In this document: positions 1 to 8,573 of the stretch, piece after piece
How the letters are laid out: each line of letters starts with the position of its first letter
Position numbering within the stretch: the first letter of the stretch is position 1
Made by a program: the position numbers and the translations under genes
Notes under the pieces: generated by a model
The model's database searches: none
Seen by the model: only the letters and a program-made list of their open reading frames with translations
Told to the model about the DNA's origin: nothing
From: CAWGMT01 sp963823675
Lineage (GTDB): Bacteria > Planctomycetota > Planctomycetia > Isosphaerales > Isosphaeraceae
NCBI GenBank assembly: GCA_963823675.1
Contig: CAWGMT010000012.1
Coordinates: 1,054,001-1,118,000, forward strand
Direction: 5' to 3'
Length of the DNA: 64,000 bases

Positions 1-241
1 AGCAGTAAAGCAGATTTTCATAAACGCACTTGAGCGAGGTATAAGTCGCGGTCCCCTTCGGGCAAATGTGATCTACTCCGAAAGAGTCCTCTCCATTTGG
101 ATACCAGACTTCCCGGAACAGACAGTATACGCAACGAAACGTAAACTCATCCCTCAACCAACCCTTGTAAGTCTTATAAGTCGTGTATCCAGCCGGCCCA
201 TGTATCCGCATGTGTGGACTTGACGGATAGTCAAAGAGCAT
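1..241 (-). CDS. HNH endonuclease, C-terminus cut off by the left window edge
   Basis: An uninterrupted frame runs from an ATG at 241 to the window edge (80 codons visible). Cys37-x2-Cys40 (FRCVYC) is followed by VDHI with His58 and then ENLLYC with Asn76. This is the order of the zinc knuckle and beta-beta-alpha-metal residues of HNH nucleases, and a second Cys pair would be expected beyond the edge. The family cuts DNA. A GAGAG sequence lies about 9 bases before the ATG. The gene begins about 21 bases after the stop of the 211-residue gene upstream, so the two are probably co-transcribed with the TIGR04255 gene. The HNH assignment is firm at motif level. Whether it is a defence nuclease, a homing enzyme or something else cannot be told. 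Confidence 0.75.
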   Translation of the reverse strand, partial: MLFDYPSSPHMRIHGPAGYTTYKTYKGWLRDEFTFRCVYCLFREVWYPNGEDSFGVDHICPKGTATYTSLKCVYENLLYC

Positions 242-262
242 CGCTGAAAGCTCTCGCGCGGC

Positions 263-898
263 TCAATCCAATTCGATGGTAACGCCAGCTTCCGCCGCGG
301 CCTCTCGGAGTTTCTCGAAGATACCCCAAGGCAGTGGAGCGACTTCATTTAGGTAGTCATCTGCTTTCCGCTCAAGATCGTCGAGTTCGGCCTTCTCCGG
401 TGGTGTCAGGCCAGTGTTAATATCCTTATCTATTAGGTCGAGCCTACGAAGATTCAGCTTCTCCCAAGACCGTTCGTCTAGGTCCGGTAAGTTGCTCAGC
501 GCTCTCACTCGCAGTTGCCGGCAGTGCTCCGGTACGGTCCTGAAATACTTCTCGACATTCAATCGAAAGCGTTCTGCAATAGCCTGGGATAGTAACCGCT
601 TCTCGTCCGGACTCTCGTACCATGCGTCAAATACCTCAAATTGGTCACTGGCGAACTGTGCGCTTGGGTCATTCGAGCGCATTCTGTACAGAAGACCAGA
701 AGCAATGTAACCATGCGGGAGTAATGACGCAACAACGCTTGAGTCAATCTGCGGACTCGCCACCGCGCCCTCCCACGCTCGGAAGTAAACCGGGTGACGC
801 CATCCAAAAGGTTCTGCCGCGACTTGGCGCGTACGTTGGATCGTCGCAGTGATGCTCTGTTTCGACCGGTTGTTTGACCGTCTCGTTTTAGTCGGCAT
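263..898 (-). CDS. Hypothetical protein coupled to the TIGR04255-family gene
   Basis: This 211-residue soluble protein has no signal peptide or membrane segment. The N-terminus is basic and disordered-looking. The middle is rich in Leu, Arg and Glu (about residues 100-190) and is probably helical, and the C-terminus ends AGVTIELD. I do not recognise the family. Its start lies inside the last codons of the upstream TIGR04255 gene (11-base overlap), which suggests translational coupling, and the HNH gene follows about 21 bases after its stop. The conserved-looking spacing suggests one functional unit. No function can be assigned from sequence. Confidence 0.7.
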   Translation of the reverse strand: MPTKTRRSNNRSKQSITATIQRTRQVAAEPFGWRHPVYFRAWEGAVASPQIDSSVVASLLPHGYIASGLLYRMRSNDPSAQFASDQFEVFDAWYESPDEKRLLSQAIAERFRLNVEKYFRTVPEHCRQLRVRALSNLPDLDERSWEKLNLRRLDLIDKDINTGLTPPEKAELDDLERKADDYLNEVAPLPWGIFEKLREAAAEAGVTIELD

Positions 899-1748
899 CG
901 AAAAACTCCCTCGCCGCCTCTGTTATGTAACTTTCAAAGACCACAGAGACCCTTTTTTTCAGGTCGTCGATCTTGGTAATGACCTCGGTAAGGGGCACAG
1001 CATCCCCGCCCGCTAACCAGATGGTTTCAATATCTAAGACGAACGATGGTCGTTCGCCCGCCTTTGTTTCGACGTCGGCGAGCGTCACCGCTAGGTGTAT
1101 CGGCTCATCGGGGTAGTCGAATCCGAATCTGGTGAAAAATGCGGCCATGCGCGTGACGGGGATTCCTTCCGGATACTCCGGCACCTTTGTGAGGTACCTC
1201 GCGAGTTCCAACCTACCGTCGGGCATGCCAAGCTTGTTGAGATACCGAACCGCGATCCGCGTCACTCCTTGAGGAGCCGCAGTCTGTTGGTATATTCCAA
1301 GACCTTGTTGAATCTGCTCGCGAAATGCTTCCCAACCCCCATAAGGTGGAAGGACATGAAATCCGAGCTCGTTTCGACCAATACTCACGAGACGCGTGTC
1401 GTCATTCGACGGAAGGAGGACTCGGGTCCGAATTTTGTGTCTCGTCTGGAATTGTGAGCCGTCCGGGTCGCCTGGTGTTGCTGATGCCTCAGATTCCACC
1501 GAACGCTGCTCTTTCGGCTTCCCTGGGTAAAAGCTCCTGAAATTATCCACAAGGTGACCGAGCAGCGGCAGGTCCCATTCTTGTCCGGGGACAAAGTGTA
1601 CGAGGCAAGTGGCCTCTGCGATGGGAGGTCTTCGATACTGGTGTCGCGATAGAGAAGCTCCCCCGGCAAACTGCCCGGCGGGTTTGGGCATTCCCCGCGC
1701 GGAGCCGTCCGCCGCCCGCTTCGATTTCTTTTTCTTCTTTATCGCCAT
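888..1748 (-). CDS. TIGR04255 family protein
   Basis: About 286 residues. A Lys-rich leader (MAIKKKKKSK) is followed by the family signature RRPPIAEATCLVHF (about residues 37-50), then RYLNKL in the middle and a C-terminal FESYITEAAREFF block. These are the hallmark segments of the sporadically distributed TIGR04255 family, whose function is unknown. I chose the ATG at 1748 because the alternative start 60 bases upstream adds a segment not expected in the family. The gene is first in a three-gene minus-strand cluster with the 211-residue protein (11-base overlap) and the HNH endonuclease. The cluster looks less GC-rich than the DNA to its right, which fits horizontal acquisition (inference). 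Confidence 0.8.
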   Translation of the reverse strand: MAIKKKKKSKRAADGSARGMPKPAGQFAGGASLSRHQYRRPPIAEATCLVHFVPGQEWDLPLLGHLVDNFRSFYPGKPKEQRSVESEASATPGDPDGSQFQTRHKIRTRVLLPSNDDTRLVSIGRNELGFHVLPPYGGWEAFREQIQQGLGIYQQTAAPQGVTRIAVRYLNKLGMPDGRLELARYLTKVPEYPEGIPVTRMAAFFTRFGFDYPDEPIHLAVTLADVETKAGERPSFVLDIETIWLAGGDAVPLTEVITKIDDLKKRVSVVFESYITEAAREFFDAD

Positions 1749-2009
1749 TGAAGCCTGTAGAAAAAAGTCCACCACCCTATCCCCAACCAAAGTATATAGC
1801 ACCCGCATTGTATTGCCAGATACTGCGTCCGCATTGAGCTACGCATCCTCACCCTGCAAAGTTCGCTTCCCGAGCAAGCGTCCGGATCGCGTAACTCACG
1901 ACATTCAATAACGTTACCGTGGCTTTGATTCGTCAATGGGGTAAATGCTATCCCTTTGCCTGCCGTCCGGACCGAGCGAAACCGTCGGTAATCTGTGAGC
2001 CCGCCCCGC

Positions 2010-2240
2010 CTACACCCACTCCGCCAGCTCGATCATGCACGGCGAACAAATCGCGTTGTCCCTGGCATCTCCCGCCAGCTTGAGCCGCTGGTTATCCACC
2101 ATGGCCTCGACCTTGAGCGTCGCAAACGCTGGATGTCCGCACCGGAAGCAACGTTTCATTCGAGCCCCCATAACGGACCACGAGCCCCGCAGTCGCCTCG
2201 ACGTGGAATCCATCGGCCAAGTCGGCGCGGAATCACCCAT
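2010..2240 (-). CDS. Small zinc-ribbon-like protein
   Basis: A 76-residue protein with two CxxC pairs, CFRCGHP and CSPCMIEL, separated by about 30 residues, consistent with a single zinc ribbon. Its first codons overlap the end of the 177-residue gene upstream by 8 bases. A shorter start at 2171 (MGARMKRCFRCGH) would give a more compact protein. It is the last of three closely packed minus-strand genes (2763-3044, 2233-2709, 2010-2240). No family recognised. Confidence 0.5.
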   Translation of the reverse strand: MGDSAPTWPMDSTSRRLRGSWSVMGARMKRCFRCGHPAFATLKVEAMVDNQRLKLAGDARDNAICSPCMIELAEWV

Positions 2241-2709
2241 CAGCCGAATCGACGTCTTGCCAGGCCTTCTTCCTCGATCGACCCCCGTAGGCCCGACGAA
2301 TCTCCGCGTGTAGCTTCGGCCGTGCCGTAATGGGCGGAAGGCCCATCTGCCGCCGTAACGCCTCGGCCTTCGCCCGAATTCGGCGTTGCTGGGTCATCGC
2401 GGCCAGCTCGCGTTGCTGCTGGGGAGAGAAACTCGATCGCCGCTCGATCCGAGCAGCCGGCTTGCCGTCCAGTTCGGCGATACAGCTCGCGCAGAGGCCC
2501 CGGTACGATCCAAAAACATTTCGGGCGTGCGTCGGCGCGCCGCGATGGCATAGCTGGCAGCTCGCCGCGGTCAGAGCATCCATCGCCAGGAGCTTGCGCG
2601 CTTCGACGGACTGAGGTCGCCTCTGGCCGGGTTGGTAAGCCCAATGTTCGGCGCCTGGCGCGAACGCGATTCGTCCCAGTCGCTTGATTTCGTCCGGTTT
2701 CAAACTCAT
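2233..2709 (-). CDS. Hypothetical protein with a Cys4 cluster and basic C-terminus
   Basis: About 158 residues from the ATG at 2709 (MSLKPDEIKRLGR). A GTG at 2766, overlapping the previous stop, would lengthen it by 19 residues. CQLCHRG and GLCASCIAEL form a zinc-finger-like Cys4 arrangement, and an Arg/Lys/Gln-rich helical C-terminus follows. This would suit a DNA- or RNA-binding protein, but that is inference from composition. AGGGGC lies upstream of the chosen ATG. It sits between two other tiny genes with start/stop overlaps. I do not recognise the family. Confidence 0.55.
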   Translation of the reverse strand: MSLKPDEIKRLGRIAFAPGAEHWAYQPGQRRPQSVEARKLLAMDALTAASCQLCHRGAPTHARNVFGSYRGLCASCIAELDGKPAARIERRSSFSPQQQRELAAMTQQRRIRAKAEALRRQMGLPPITARPKLHAEIRRAYGGRSRKKAWQDVDSADG

Positions 2710-2762
2710 CGTGTAGGCCCCTGAAAAGATCCCGCGGGAGAGGCCAGCGGGAAGGCTTGAAA

Positions 2763-3044
2763 TCACTTCCGAACTTGATCCAGGAACCCGCCCGACATCA
2801 CCGGCGGCGAGGCCGCGCTCCCGCCCATCGCGCCGGGTTTGCTTACCATGCCACCGCCACTGCCGGCGCCGGATTGTGGGAACCCTGATGCGATACCAGG
2901 GCCCCGAGACGCGTTGGTTGCGTCGCCGATCACCGGCGCCTCACTCAAGCCGATCATCTCGGGTCGACCAGTGATGAGATCCGGAGTCGGCACGGATTGG
3001 ATTGCCGGATCGAGGTCGAACGTTGCTTTCCGTCGCTGACTCAT
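2763..3044 (-). CDS. Small Gly/Ser/Pro-rich hypothetical protein
   Basis: A 93-residue protein, low-complexity and rich in Gly, Ser, Pro and Ala (GAGSGGGMVSKPGAMGG), with no membrane segment. The stop overlaps the longer possible start of the next gene (GTGA). It begins a run of three tightly spaced minus-strand genes. Composition suggests a disordered protein. Function unknown, and its reality rests mainly on the operon-like packing. Confidence 0.45.
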   Translation of the reverse strand: MSQRRKATFDLDPAIQSVPTPDLITGRPEMIGLSEAPVIGDATNASRGPGIASGFPQSGAGSGGGMVSKPGAMGGSAASPPVMSGGFLDQVRK

Positions 3045-3530
3045 AATCGAACTCCCCCTCGGTGAGATTCATAGGAACCAGTGCAAACGCACCGTCATGC
3101 CTTCCTTGCTTCGGTCGCGAAGGTCCAGATTCGAGACCCGTCCCAGCCGTCCACGGCTTCCCGCGGGATGACGACGAATCGGAAACCATGCCTTCATGCG
3201 CCGGAAAGCCTTCGAACCCATTCGAACACGGCGTAGGGGATTCGCTCGGCTTGTGCCGCGTCAGGTTTTTGTCGCCAATGAGCCTGCCGCCGCTACGATG
3301 CAGAGAAAACCACTCGGCAAGCGGCGCTAGCCGCCGGGCACCGAGGTCCGACCCACTGCGGAAAGTGCGGTGAATCCCAGTGGAGCGGGCGTCCCTGCCC
3401 GCACACGGGGGACTTGTAGCACGACGCTCCGTGATGCGGGCTGCACCTGTGTCAACCAGCCTCCAGACTCGGTCGTCCGCTATCTGATCGGCTATGACCT
3501 GGTTGCATGCAAGTACACCAGGCAGGGGGT
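3045..3530. other. Intergenic stretch with no convincing gene
   Basis: Open frames on both strands here have no recognisable domain and low-complexity composition. A short hairpin-forming motif (GCGGGC GTCCCT GCCCGC, near 3385-3402) resembles half of the dispersed palindromic repeats found elsewhere in the window. Nothing else stands out. Confidence 0.4.
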
Positions 3531-4585
3531 TCACCCGTGATCGGACCCATGTATTCGAGCGATCCGTTCCGCGTGCTCTCTTACGGCGTTTCTGAGCTCG
3601 TGCGGCCCGATCACTTCGATCTGATCGCCGAATCCGAGGATCCAGGAGACGAATTCATCCGAGATCTCGACGCGGAGAAACAGATCAAGCTCACCGCCAG
3701 GCGCCCAGCTCGGCGCCGGTCTTCGCCTCGCGGCACTTCCTGAATCAGCGAAACCGCCCGAGGCTGGAGGCGAAGCTGCACGTCATGGCCCGGCGGCGAT
3801 TGATCCGGCTCGTGCCGTTTCTCGGCGACGCAGAGCCGTTCCAGTCGAAAGCGCGGCGGGATCGCATAGGGCTCGTCGGTGGGCTCGGCTTGCTCGACGC
3901 TCTGAAGGTCGAAGATCCGGACACTGCCGTGAAATGACGAATAACCCACCAGTGACCACTGACCCGCGATCCGGGCCACGCGGTATGGAGCCAGCTTCGT
4001 CGCAATGACGTCGCCGGTGTCCGGGTCGCGAGATCGCAGGCGAAGGGCCCTGCGGTGCATCAAACCGCTCAGGATCGCCTCATCGGTGGCATGCGGCTCC
4101 GGCTGCCCGACGTGCACGGTAGCGGCTTCGTCGGGAAGAAGCTCGCCGCACCGCGTGATCCTGGCGCGCAGTTGCGGCGGCAGAGCTTGCACGACCTTGG
4201 CCAGGGCGCTTCGTGCGTGGCGCCCCAGGCCGAAGGGCTCGTCGGCTCGCGAAGAGCGGCTCATGATCAAGACGGCCAGCGCCTCATGATCGGCCAGTTG
4301 GAGCGGTTGCAGCAAGCACTCGCGGGCGAGTTGATATCCCTGGCGATCGGGACTGTAGAGGACCTGGATGCCGGCCGCCTCCAGGATAGCCAGGTCGCGA
4401 TAAATCGTCCGCCGGCTGACCGCGCAGGCCTCGGCCAATCGCCGCGCATTGGGATATCGCTCGGCCTGAAGGGTCATGAGAAGCTGGAGCAGTCGCGCCA
4501 GCGGCAGCCTCAATGATGGGGATCGACCGTGAATTTCGGGCTCGATCTCCAAGGTTCCGCTCCTGACGGGCGGCCATGTTTGCAT
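3531..4585 (-). pseudogene. WYL-domain DeoR/YafY-type transcriptional regulator, frameshifted near the C-terminus
   Basis: From ATG 4585 the protein has an N-terminal DeoR-like helix-turn-helix (RRLAEACAVSRRTIYRDL) and then a ligand-sensing WYL domain (WSLVGYSSFHGSVRIFDL). The original frame runs out at about 3611 with junk sequence. After a one-base change near 3725-3735 another frame resumes the expected C-terminal extension: GELDLFLRVEISDEF, then VIGPHELRNAVREHAERI, stopping at 3531-3533. So the family C-terminus is intact but out of phase by one missing base. This is either a real recent frameshift or a sequence error. Family members usually repress or activate a neighbouring gene, and no obvious target is adjacent. 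Confidence 0.75.
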
Positions 4586-4757
4586 CGTCCCATCTCGCTG
4601 CAAGTAGCGTCGAAGGGCGCGGGACTTCCCTACGCTTGACGCACTCAACCTACGACGCGGCCCGATGAGTGGAGAACTCGACCTTGAGTTTTTCTCAGCC
4701 CCATCTTGCGTTCCGCCAGCGGCTAACCCACCCGGCTTGTGCGCCGCAAGCAACCTG

Positions 4758-4786
4758 TTGACAATGCAATCTCGCCGCGTTATCGT
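4758..4786 (+). promoter_or_regulatory. Sigma70-type promoter of tRNA-Phe
   Basis: A perfect -35 TTGACA (4758-4763), a 17-base spacer and a -10-like TATCGT (4781-4786) place transcription start near 4793, about 16 bases before the tRNA. Confidence 0.6.
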
Positions 4787-4808
4787 CACATACGTACATG
4801 AATGTTCC

Positions 4809-4881
4809 GGGCAGATAGCTCAGTTGGTAGAGCACAGGACTGAAAATCCTGGTGTCGTCAGTTCGATTCTGACTCTGCCCA
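4809..4881 (+). tRNA. tRNA-Phe (GAA)
   Basis: A 73-base cloverleaf. The acceptor stem GGGCAGA (4809-4815) pairs with TCTGCCC (4874-4880), with discriminator A at 4881. The anticodon stem CAGGA/TCCTG encloses a loop with GAA at 4842-4844. The T arm is GTCAG TTCGATT CTGAC. CCA is not encoded. It is preceded by a well-formed promoter. Confidence 0.97.
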
Positions 4882-5423
4882 TTGACGTAAGTATTGCCGA
4901 TAGCAAGAGTTGCGAACTTATCCGACATCGGACAGTGCGGCCGATAGACTTCTAGAAAGCCGGTCGTCTACGGAATTTGGAGGTTGGTTCAATGTCCGTT
5001 CGTACTCTCCGGACTCGGGGTTGCGGTCTCCCCAAACCGACGAACCAAGGTGTTATCGCAGCTTGCTCCGACGCCAAACTCCAGTGAGAGCGGTCACGAT
5101 CGTTGATCATTATGGTCCATGACCACGACCACCACGGCCCGCCCATCGCCAGCACGTGGGCCCAGACACAGAACGGAACCCGCGCAGTGGCAAGAAGGAT
5201 CGCCGTTGCGAGGCGAGCCCGTGGCGCAATCATCGCGCCCGCGGCGACGAAGGCCGCCTCCCTGAGCGTGTGGAAATGAAGCATTGCCACACGCTCCGGG
5301 TGGCTCGCCATGAGGCGCTTGACCTCCTCCAGAGAAAGGAATCGTGCCCCCGCCGTCAGGTGCAGCGCCTGGCTCGACTCGCTACTCCCGCAGACTGAAT
5401 CACGCGCTACTTTCGCGCCAATC
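4882..5423. other. Intergenic stretch with no supported gene
   Basis: Open frames here are not backed by any recognisable domain. One minus-strand frame that runs through into the VOC gene region is a shadow of that gene. No terminator with a clear T-run was found behind the tRNA. Confidence 0.4.
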
Positions 5424-5801
5424 TCACTTGGCCGTGGAGTCGGGCTGGAATACCCCGAACGTGTTCCCGTCCGGATCGATGAAATAACCATGCCAACAGA
5501 CGCCGGGCACGGCGAACTTCGGTAGCGCGACCTTGCCGCCCAGCGACAGGATGGCTTGAGTCGCCGCGTCAATGTCTGGAACTTCGATGGAACAGACGTA
5601 GGCGTTGGTCCCACATTCCGGCGGAGGAGTCTTTGCAGGACGTTGGAGGAGACCACCGCGAATTCCCCCTGTTTCAATCCTCCAGTATGGGATGGGGAGT
5701 CCTTCCACTCGCGTGAACTGCCAGCCGAACACCTCTTGATAAAACGCGATCGCGGAGTCGGGCTGAGCAGCTTGAATCTCGAAGTAAGCAACGGTGTTCA
5801 C
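5424..5801 (-). CDS. VOC family protein (glyoxalase/bleomycin-resistance fold)
   Basis: About 125 residues from a GTG at 5801, chosen because GGAGG sits 5-6 bases upstream. An ATG at 5846 would add 15 unneeded residues. VAYFEIQAAQPDSAIAFY opens the first beta-alpha-beta module, FGWQF follows, and YFIDPDGNTFGVFQ is the typical closing strand with the metal-ligand Glu/Gln region. VOC proteins bind a metal and act as lyases, dioxygenases or binding proteins, and the substrate cannot be predicted. Single-domain length is normal for the family. Confidence 0.85.
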   Translation of the reverse strand: MNTVAYFEIQAAQPDSAIAFYQEVFGWQFTRVEGLPIPYWRIETGGIRGGLLQRPAKTPPPECGTNAYVCSIEVPDIDAATQAILSLGGKVALPKFAVPGVCWHGYFIDPDGNTFGVFQPDSTAK

Positions 5802-6209
5802 GGCTGCCTCCGCTGCCGAACTTGTGATGCTCTCACGAACACGCATCGATAATGACGGGCCAAAGCCGGCCTGTCAATCAGCGAACTTCCCAATGAATCT
5901 ATGGGTCAGGACGATCTCAGCCGCGCGAAGTGCATAAGCATTTGTTGCGCGGCTCGCAGCTCGACGGGTCAACCTTGCGATCGGAGTTTGAACTACTTCA
6001 CAAAAGCGGAGACGACGCAAACATCTCCGCGCGATGCGCGCATCTTGAGATCGCCGGACGGTGCCGGCTCCTACAAAAGCACGTGCTGCTGCCCCGCTGT
6101 AGGAGGGGGCCGTGTCCCCCGATCTGTTGGTTGCGGCTACGCCGCGATGGGCTTGAGTCGACGCTGCTCAATCAGCCAGCGATTGAATTGCCTCAGGTCC
6201 GTCGGCTTG
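5802..6209. other. Intergenic stretch; short hairpin at 6068-6105
   Basis: No gene supported. CTCCTACA (6068-6075) and TGTAGGAG (6098-6105) form an 8-bp inverted repeat around a GC-rich loop, of the kind seen in dispersed palindromic elements. Confidence 0.4.
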
Positions 6210-6341
6210 ATGGAAGTCATCGTGTTGGGGCCGATCGCGACCCTGATCATTCTCGCTCTGTTCATCGCGTTCGCATCGTGGCAGTGGCGGGTGCTCACCC
6301 GCCCGCACGCCCATCAGCTGTTCTCGTCGAAGCCGGTCTGA
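6210..6341 (+). CDS. Possible small single-pass membrane protein
   Basis: A 43-residue frame starting MEVIVLGPIATLIILALF, with one strong hydrophobic helix (about residues 3-24) followed by a basic tail (WRVLTRPHAHQLF). There is no convincing ribosome-binding site. The hydrophobic profile is what makes it worth listing; it could be chance. Confidence 0.3.
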   Translation: MEVIVLGPIATLIILALFIAFASWQWRVLTRPHAHQLFSSKPV

Positions 6342-6669
6342 CTTCGCTCTGGATGGCGGAACGTAATCGATCCCGAGATGAGTCAGGATGAGGTCCAAAG
6401 CCCCGCCGACCGACCCGCTGGGATAAGCCTCGATTCTACCAGAAACACCAGAGATGCAGCTCTTCGAGGGAAGCTTCCTTGGTAGCCTCGGCGAAGTTGC
6501 TCAAAATGCGCGGATTTCACATCGATTATCTTGGCCACGCACACCATGCCCGAGCCGACCAGCATGCCGAATTTGACCGGTTGGATTGCTCCGTTGCTAT
6601 CCCCCGATGATAATCGAGCGTTCAGCCTGGGCCAAAGGCTCGCGTCCAGGACCCAGCTCGGAGCAAGTT
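6342..6669. other. Intergenic stretch with no supported gene
   Basis: I see no conserved domain, repeat or RNA in this interval. The long + frame that passes through it into the DUF72 gene is accidental upstream extension. Confidence 0.4.
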
Positions 6670-7002
6670 ATGACTTGTGCTTGCCACAGACGACCGCCCC
6701 GCCATTCGCGGGTCATTGTCGCCCTGACACTTGCAATCGCCCTTCCGGCCGCAACGCCCGCCTGGGCATGGGGACGGCTTGGTCATCGCGTCATCGCTCG
6801 GCTGGCCGAGCGCCACATGACGCCCGAGGCGATGGCTCAATTTGGTGCGCTCCTGGAGCCGGGCGAGTCGCTGGCAGACGCCTCGCTCTGGGCGGACGAG
6901 AACCGCGGCCGGTTGCCCGAGACCGCGCCTTGGCATTACGTGGACGTGCCGCTCGATCAGCCCAGGTACGACGCGAAGTGCAGCGGCGATGTTGCGTCGT
7001 AG
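6670..7002 (+). pseudogene. S1/P1-type nuclease, truncated by nonsense codons
   Basis: A signal peptide (VIVALTLAIALPAATPAWA) is followed by WGRLGHRVIARLAERH, the mature N-terminus of S1/P1 nucleases, where Trp1 and His6 bind zinc. LADASLWADE carries a ligand Asp and PWHYVDVPL a ligand His. Intact enzymes are about 260-300 residues, but this frame stops at 7000-7002. Just after the stop the family-like sequence continues for a few codons (GCVEK) before another stop at 7018-7020. It is therefore the decayed 5' third of a secreted zinc nuclease. The DUF72 gene starts 24 bases later. Confidence 0.75.
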
Positions 7003-7025
7003 GGCTGCGTGGAGAAATAGCCAGA

Positions 7026-8006
7026 ATGGACATGTTTACCGACGATGTTCCACCGCAAGCCTCTCGACTGGCGCCGAAGCTCCGAGCCCTGGCCGATCAA
7101 GGTGTCTACTTCGGGACCAGCTCGTGGAAGTATGAGGGCTGGCTCGGGTCGATTTACTCAGGGGATCGATACGTCACCAGGGGCAAGTTCTCCAAAGCCA
7201 AGTTCGAGGAAAACTGCCTGACCGAATACGCCCGGACGTTCCCGACGGTCTGCGGCGACCTGACGTTCTACCAGTTCCCGCGTGAGCAGTACTGGGCGAA
7301 GCTATTCGACGCAATGCCCGAGAGCTTCATCTTCGGCTTCAAGGTGCCCGAGGACATCACGGTCGAGACCTGGCCGAAACACGCCAGGTATGGGAAGCGG
7401 GCCGGGCTGGCGAACGAGCGCTTCCTGGACGCCCAGGCTCTCGCTCAATTCTTCACGAGCCGGCTCGAGCGTTACGGCAAGCAGGTCGGTCCGCTCATCT
7501 TCGAGTTCGGGACGTTCAATAAACAGACCTTCGCCACGCCGGCCGATTTTCTGGCGGTGCTCGACCCGTTCCTGAAGAAATTGCCCGAAGGGTTCCGATA
7601 CGCCGTCGAGATCAGGAACGAGAATTACCTTACGCGGCAGTATTTCGACGTCCTCGCAAGCCACAACGTCGCTCACGCCTTGAGCGCCTGGACCCGGATG
7701 CCGGCGCTCGACGAACAGGCACGACTCCCTGACGTCTTCACGGCCGATTTCACGGTTGTAAGAGCATTGCTCCGGAGAGGCCGCCCCTACGAGATGGCCG
7801 TGGAAACGTTCCAGCCGTACGACCGGATTCAAGAACCCAACGAGAGCGCCCGCGAAGGAATGCGGCTCGTCGCGCAACACGCGATGCACGAACGGAAGAA
7901 CGCATTCCTGTTCGTCAACAACCGGCTCGAAGGCAATGCGCCTTCGACGATCGAGGCTGTTGTCGAGCAGATCCAGTCGGGTTTCCGTGGAACCAGATCC
8001 GAATGA
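7026..8006 (+). CDS. DUF72 domain-containing protein (YecE-like)
   Basis: About 326 residues from ATG 7026. VYFGTSSWKYEGWLGSIY is the DUF72 opening strand, followed by LTFYQFPRE, FGFKVPEDIT, RYAVEIRNENYL and a C-terminal FLFVNNRLEGNAP. This TIM-barrel family resembles sugar-isomerase folds but has no established reaction. The in-frame sequence upstream (6531-7025) belongs to the nuclease relic region, not this protein. It is soluble, with no signal peptide. Confidence 0.88.
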   Translation: MDMFTDDVPPQASRLAPKLRALADQGVYFGTSSWKYEGWLGSIYSGDRYVTRGKFSKAKFEENCLTEYARTFPTVCGDLTFYQFPREQYWAKLFDAMPESFIFGFKVPEDITVETWPKHARYGKRAGLANERFLDAQALAQFFTSRLERYGKQVGPLIFEFGTFNKQTFATPADFLAVLDPFLKKLPEGFRYAVEIRNENYLTRQYFDVLASHNVAHALSAWTRMPALDEQARLPDVFTADFTVVRALLRRGRPYEMAVETFQPYDRIQEPNESAREGMRLVAQHAMHERKNAFLFVNNRLEGNAPSTIEAVVEQIQSGFRGTRSE

Positions 8007-8258
8007 GCACAAGACGCTCGGCAGGGCTGGATGCGGCGGGCCATGGTGGCTCCGAACCTCGTTCATCCCGAATTTCGCGGAGAATCCAGTGAACGCTTCC
8101 GGCTAAGCCGGTGATGGCGCGTCAGTCGCGCAACCGGCGCGGAGGCGCGACTGTCTCAGATGCGCCCTCTCCTCGAGTTGGAATTCCTTCCGTGTCGTTC
8201 CGTGCTGTCCGTGGTTGATATCCCCCGTTCCTCGCGCCCAAATTTGAGGAAAACCTCC

Positions 8259-8573
8259 ATGTCACCCGAAGAGAGCGTCGATCCCCAGAATCAGCTCGAA
8301 GTTGACTTGCTGGAGCGAGTCGCGGCGACCACGTGGTCATTCGAGCGCGCAATCGCGCCGAGGGCGCCTTAGCCATAACATTCGCCACCACGCCAACGAA
8401 CGGGAAGAGCGCGAGAAGGAAGAAGCCGTGGCGCTCGGGCAGCGGCTGTTCTGGCATGCCCGCGGGCCGTGGCAAGTCTTTCCGCACTGTGCCAGCACGG
8501 GAGAGAGTTCGGAACGGCGCACCTCGTGGTCGGAAAACCCCGCCGATCCCAACAGTCCGGCGCTCTTCGGGCG
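8259..8573 (+). pseudogene. Relic of a planctomycete-type conserved hypothetical gene
   Basis: Two frames carry consecutive pieces of one protein. LEVDLLERVAATTWSFERA lies in the frame ending at 8372. After a one-base shift, SHNIRHHANEREEREKEE, then FWHARGPWQVFPHC and RRTSWSENPADPN follow. From memory this matches a multi-copy hypothetical family in Isosphaeraceae-like genomes with an LERxxxxxW region; I cannot verify it here. The reading frame is broken and the N-terminus is missing. Confidence 0.45.

Noticed and set aside
4952..5791. A 279-residue minus-strand frame overlapping the VOC gene
   Set aside because: The VOC protein in another frame has a strong ribosome site and full family motifs. 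The longer frame has no domain.
6531..7025. N-terminal extension of the DUF72 protein by 165 residues
   Set aside because: This stretch coincides with the S1/P1 nuclease relic in another frame. DUF72 proteins begin close to ATG 7026.
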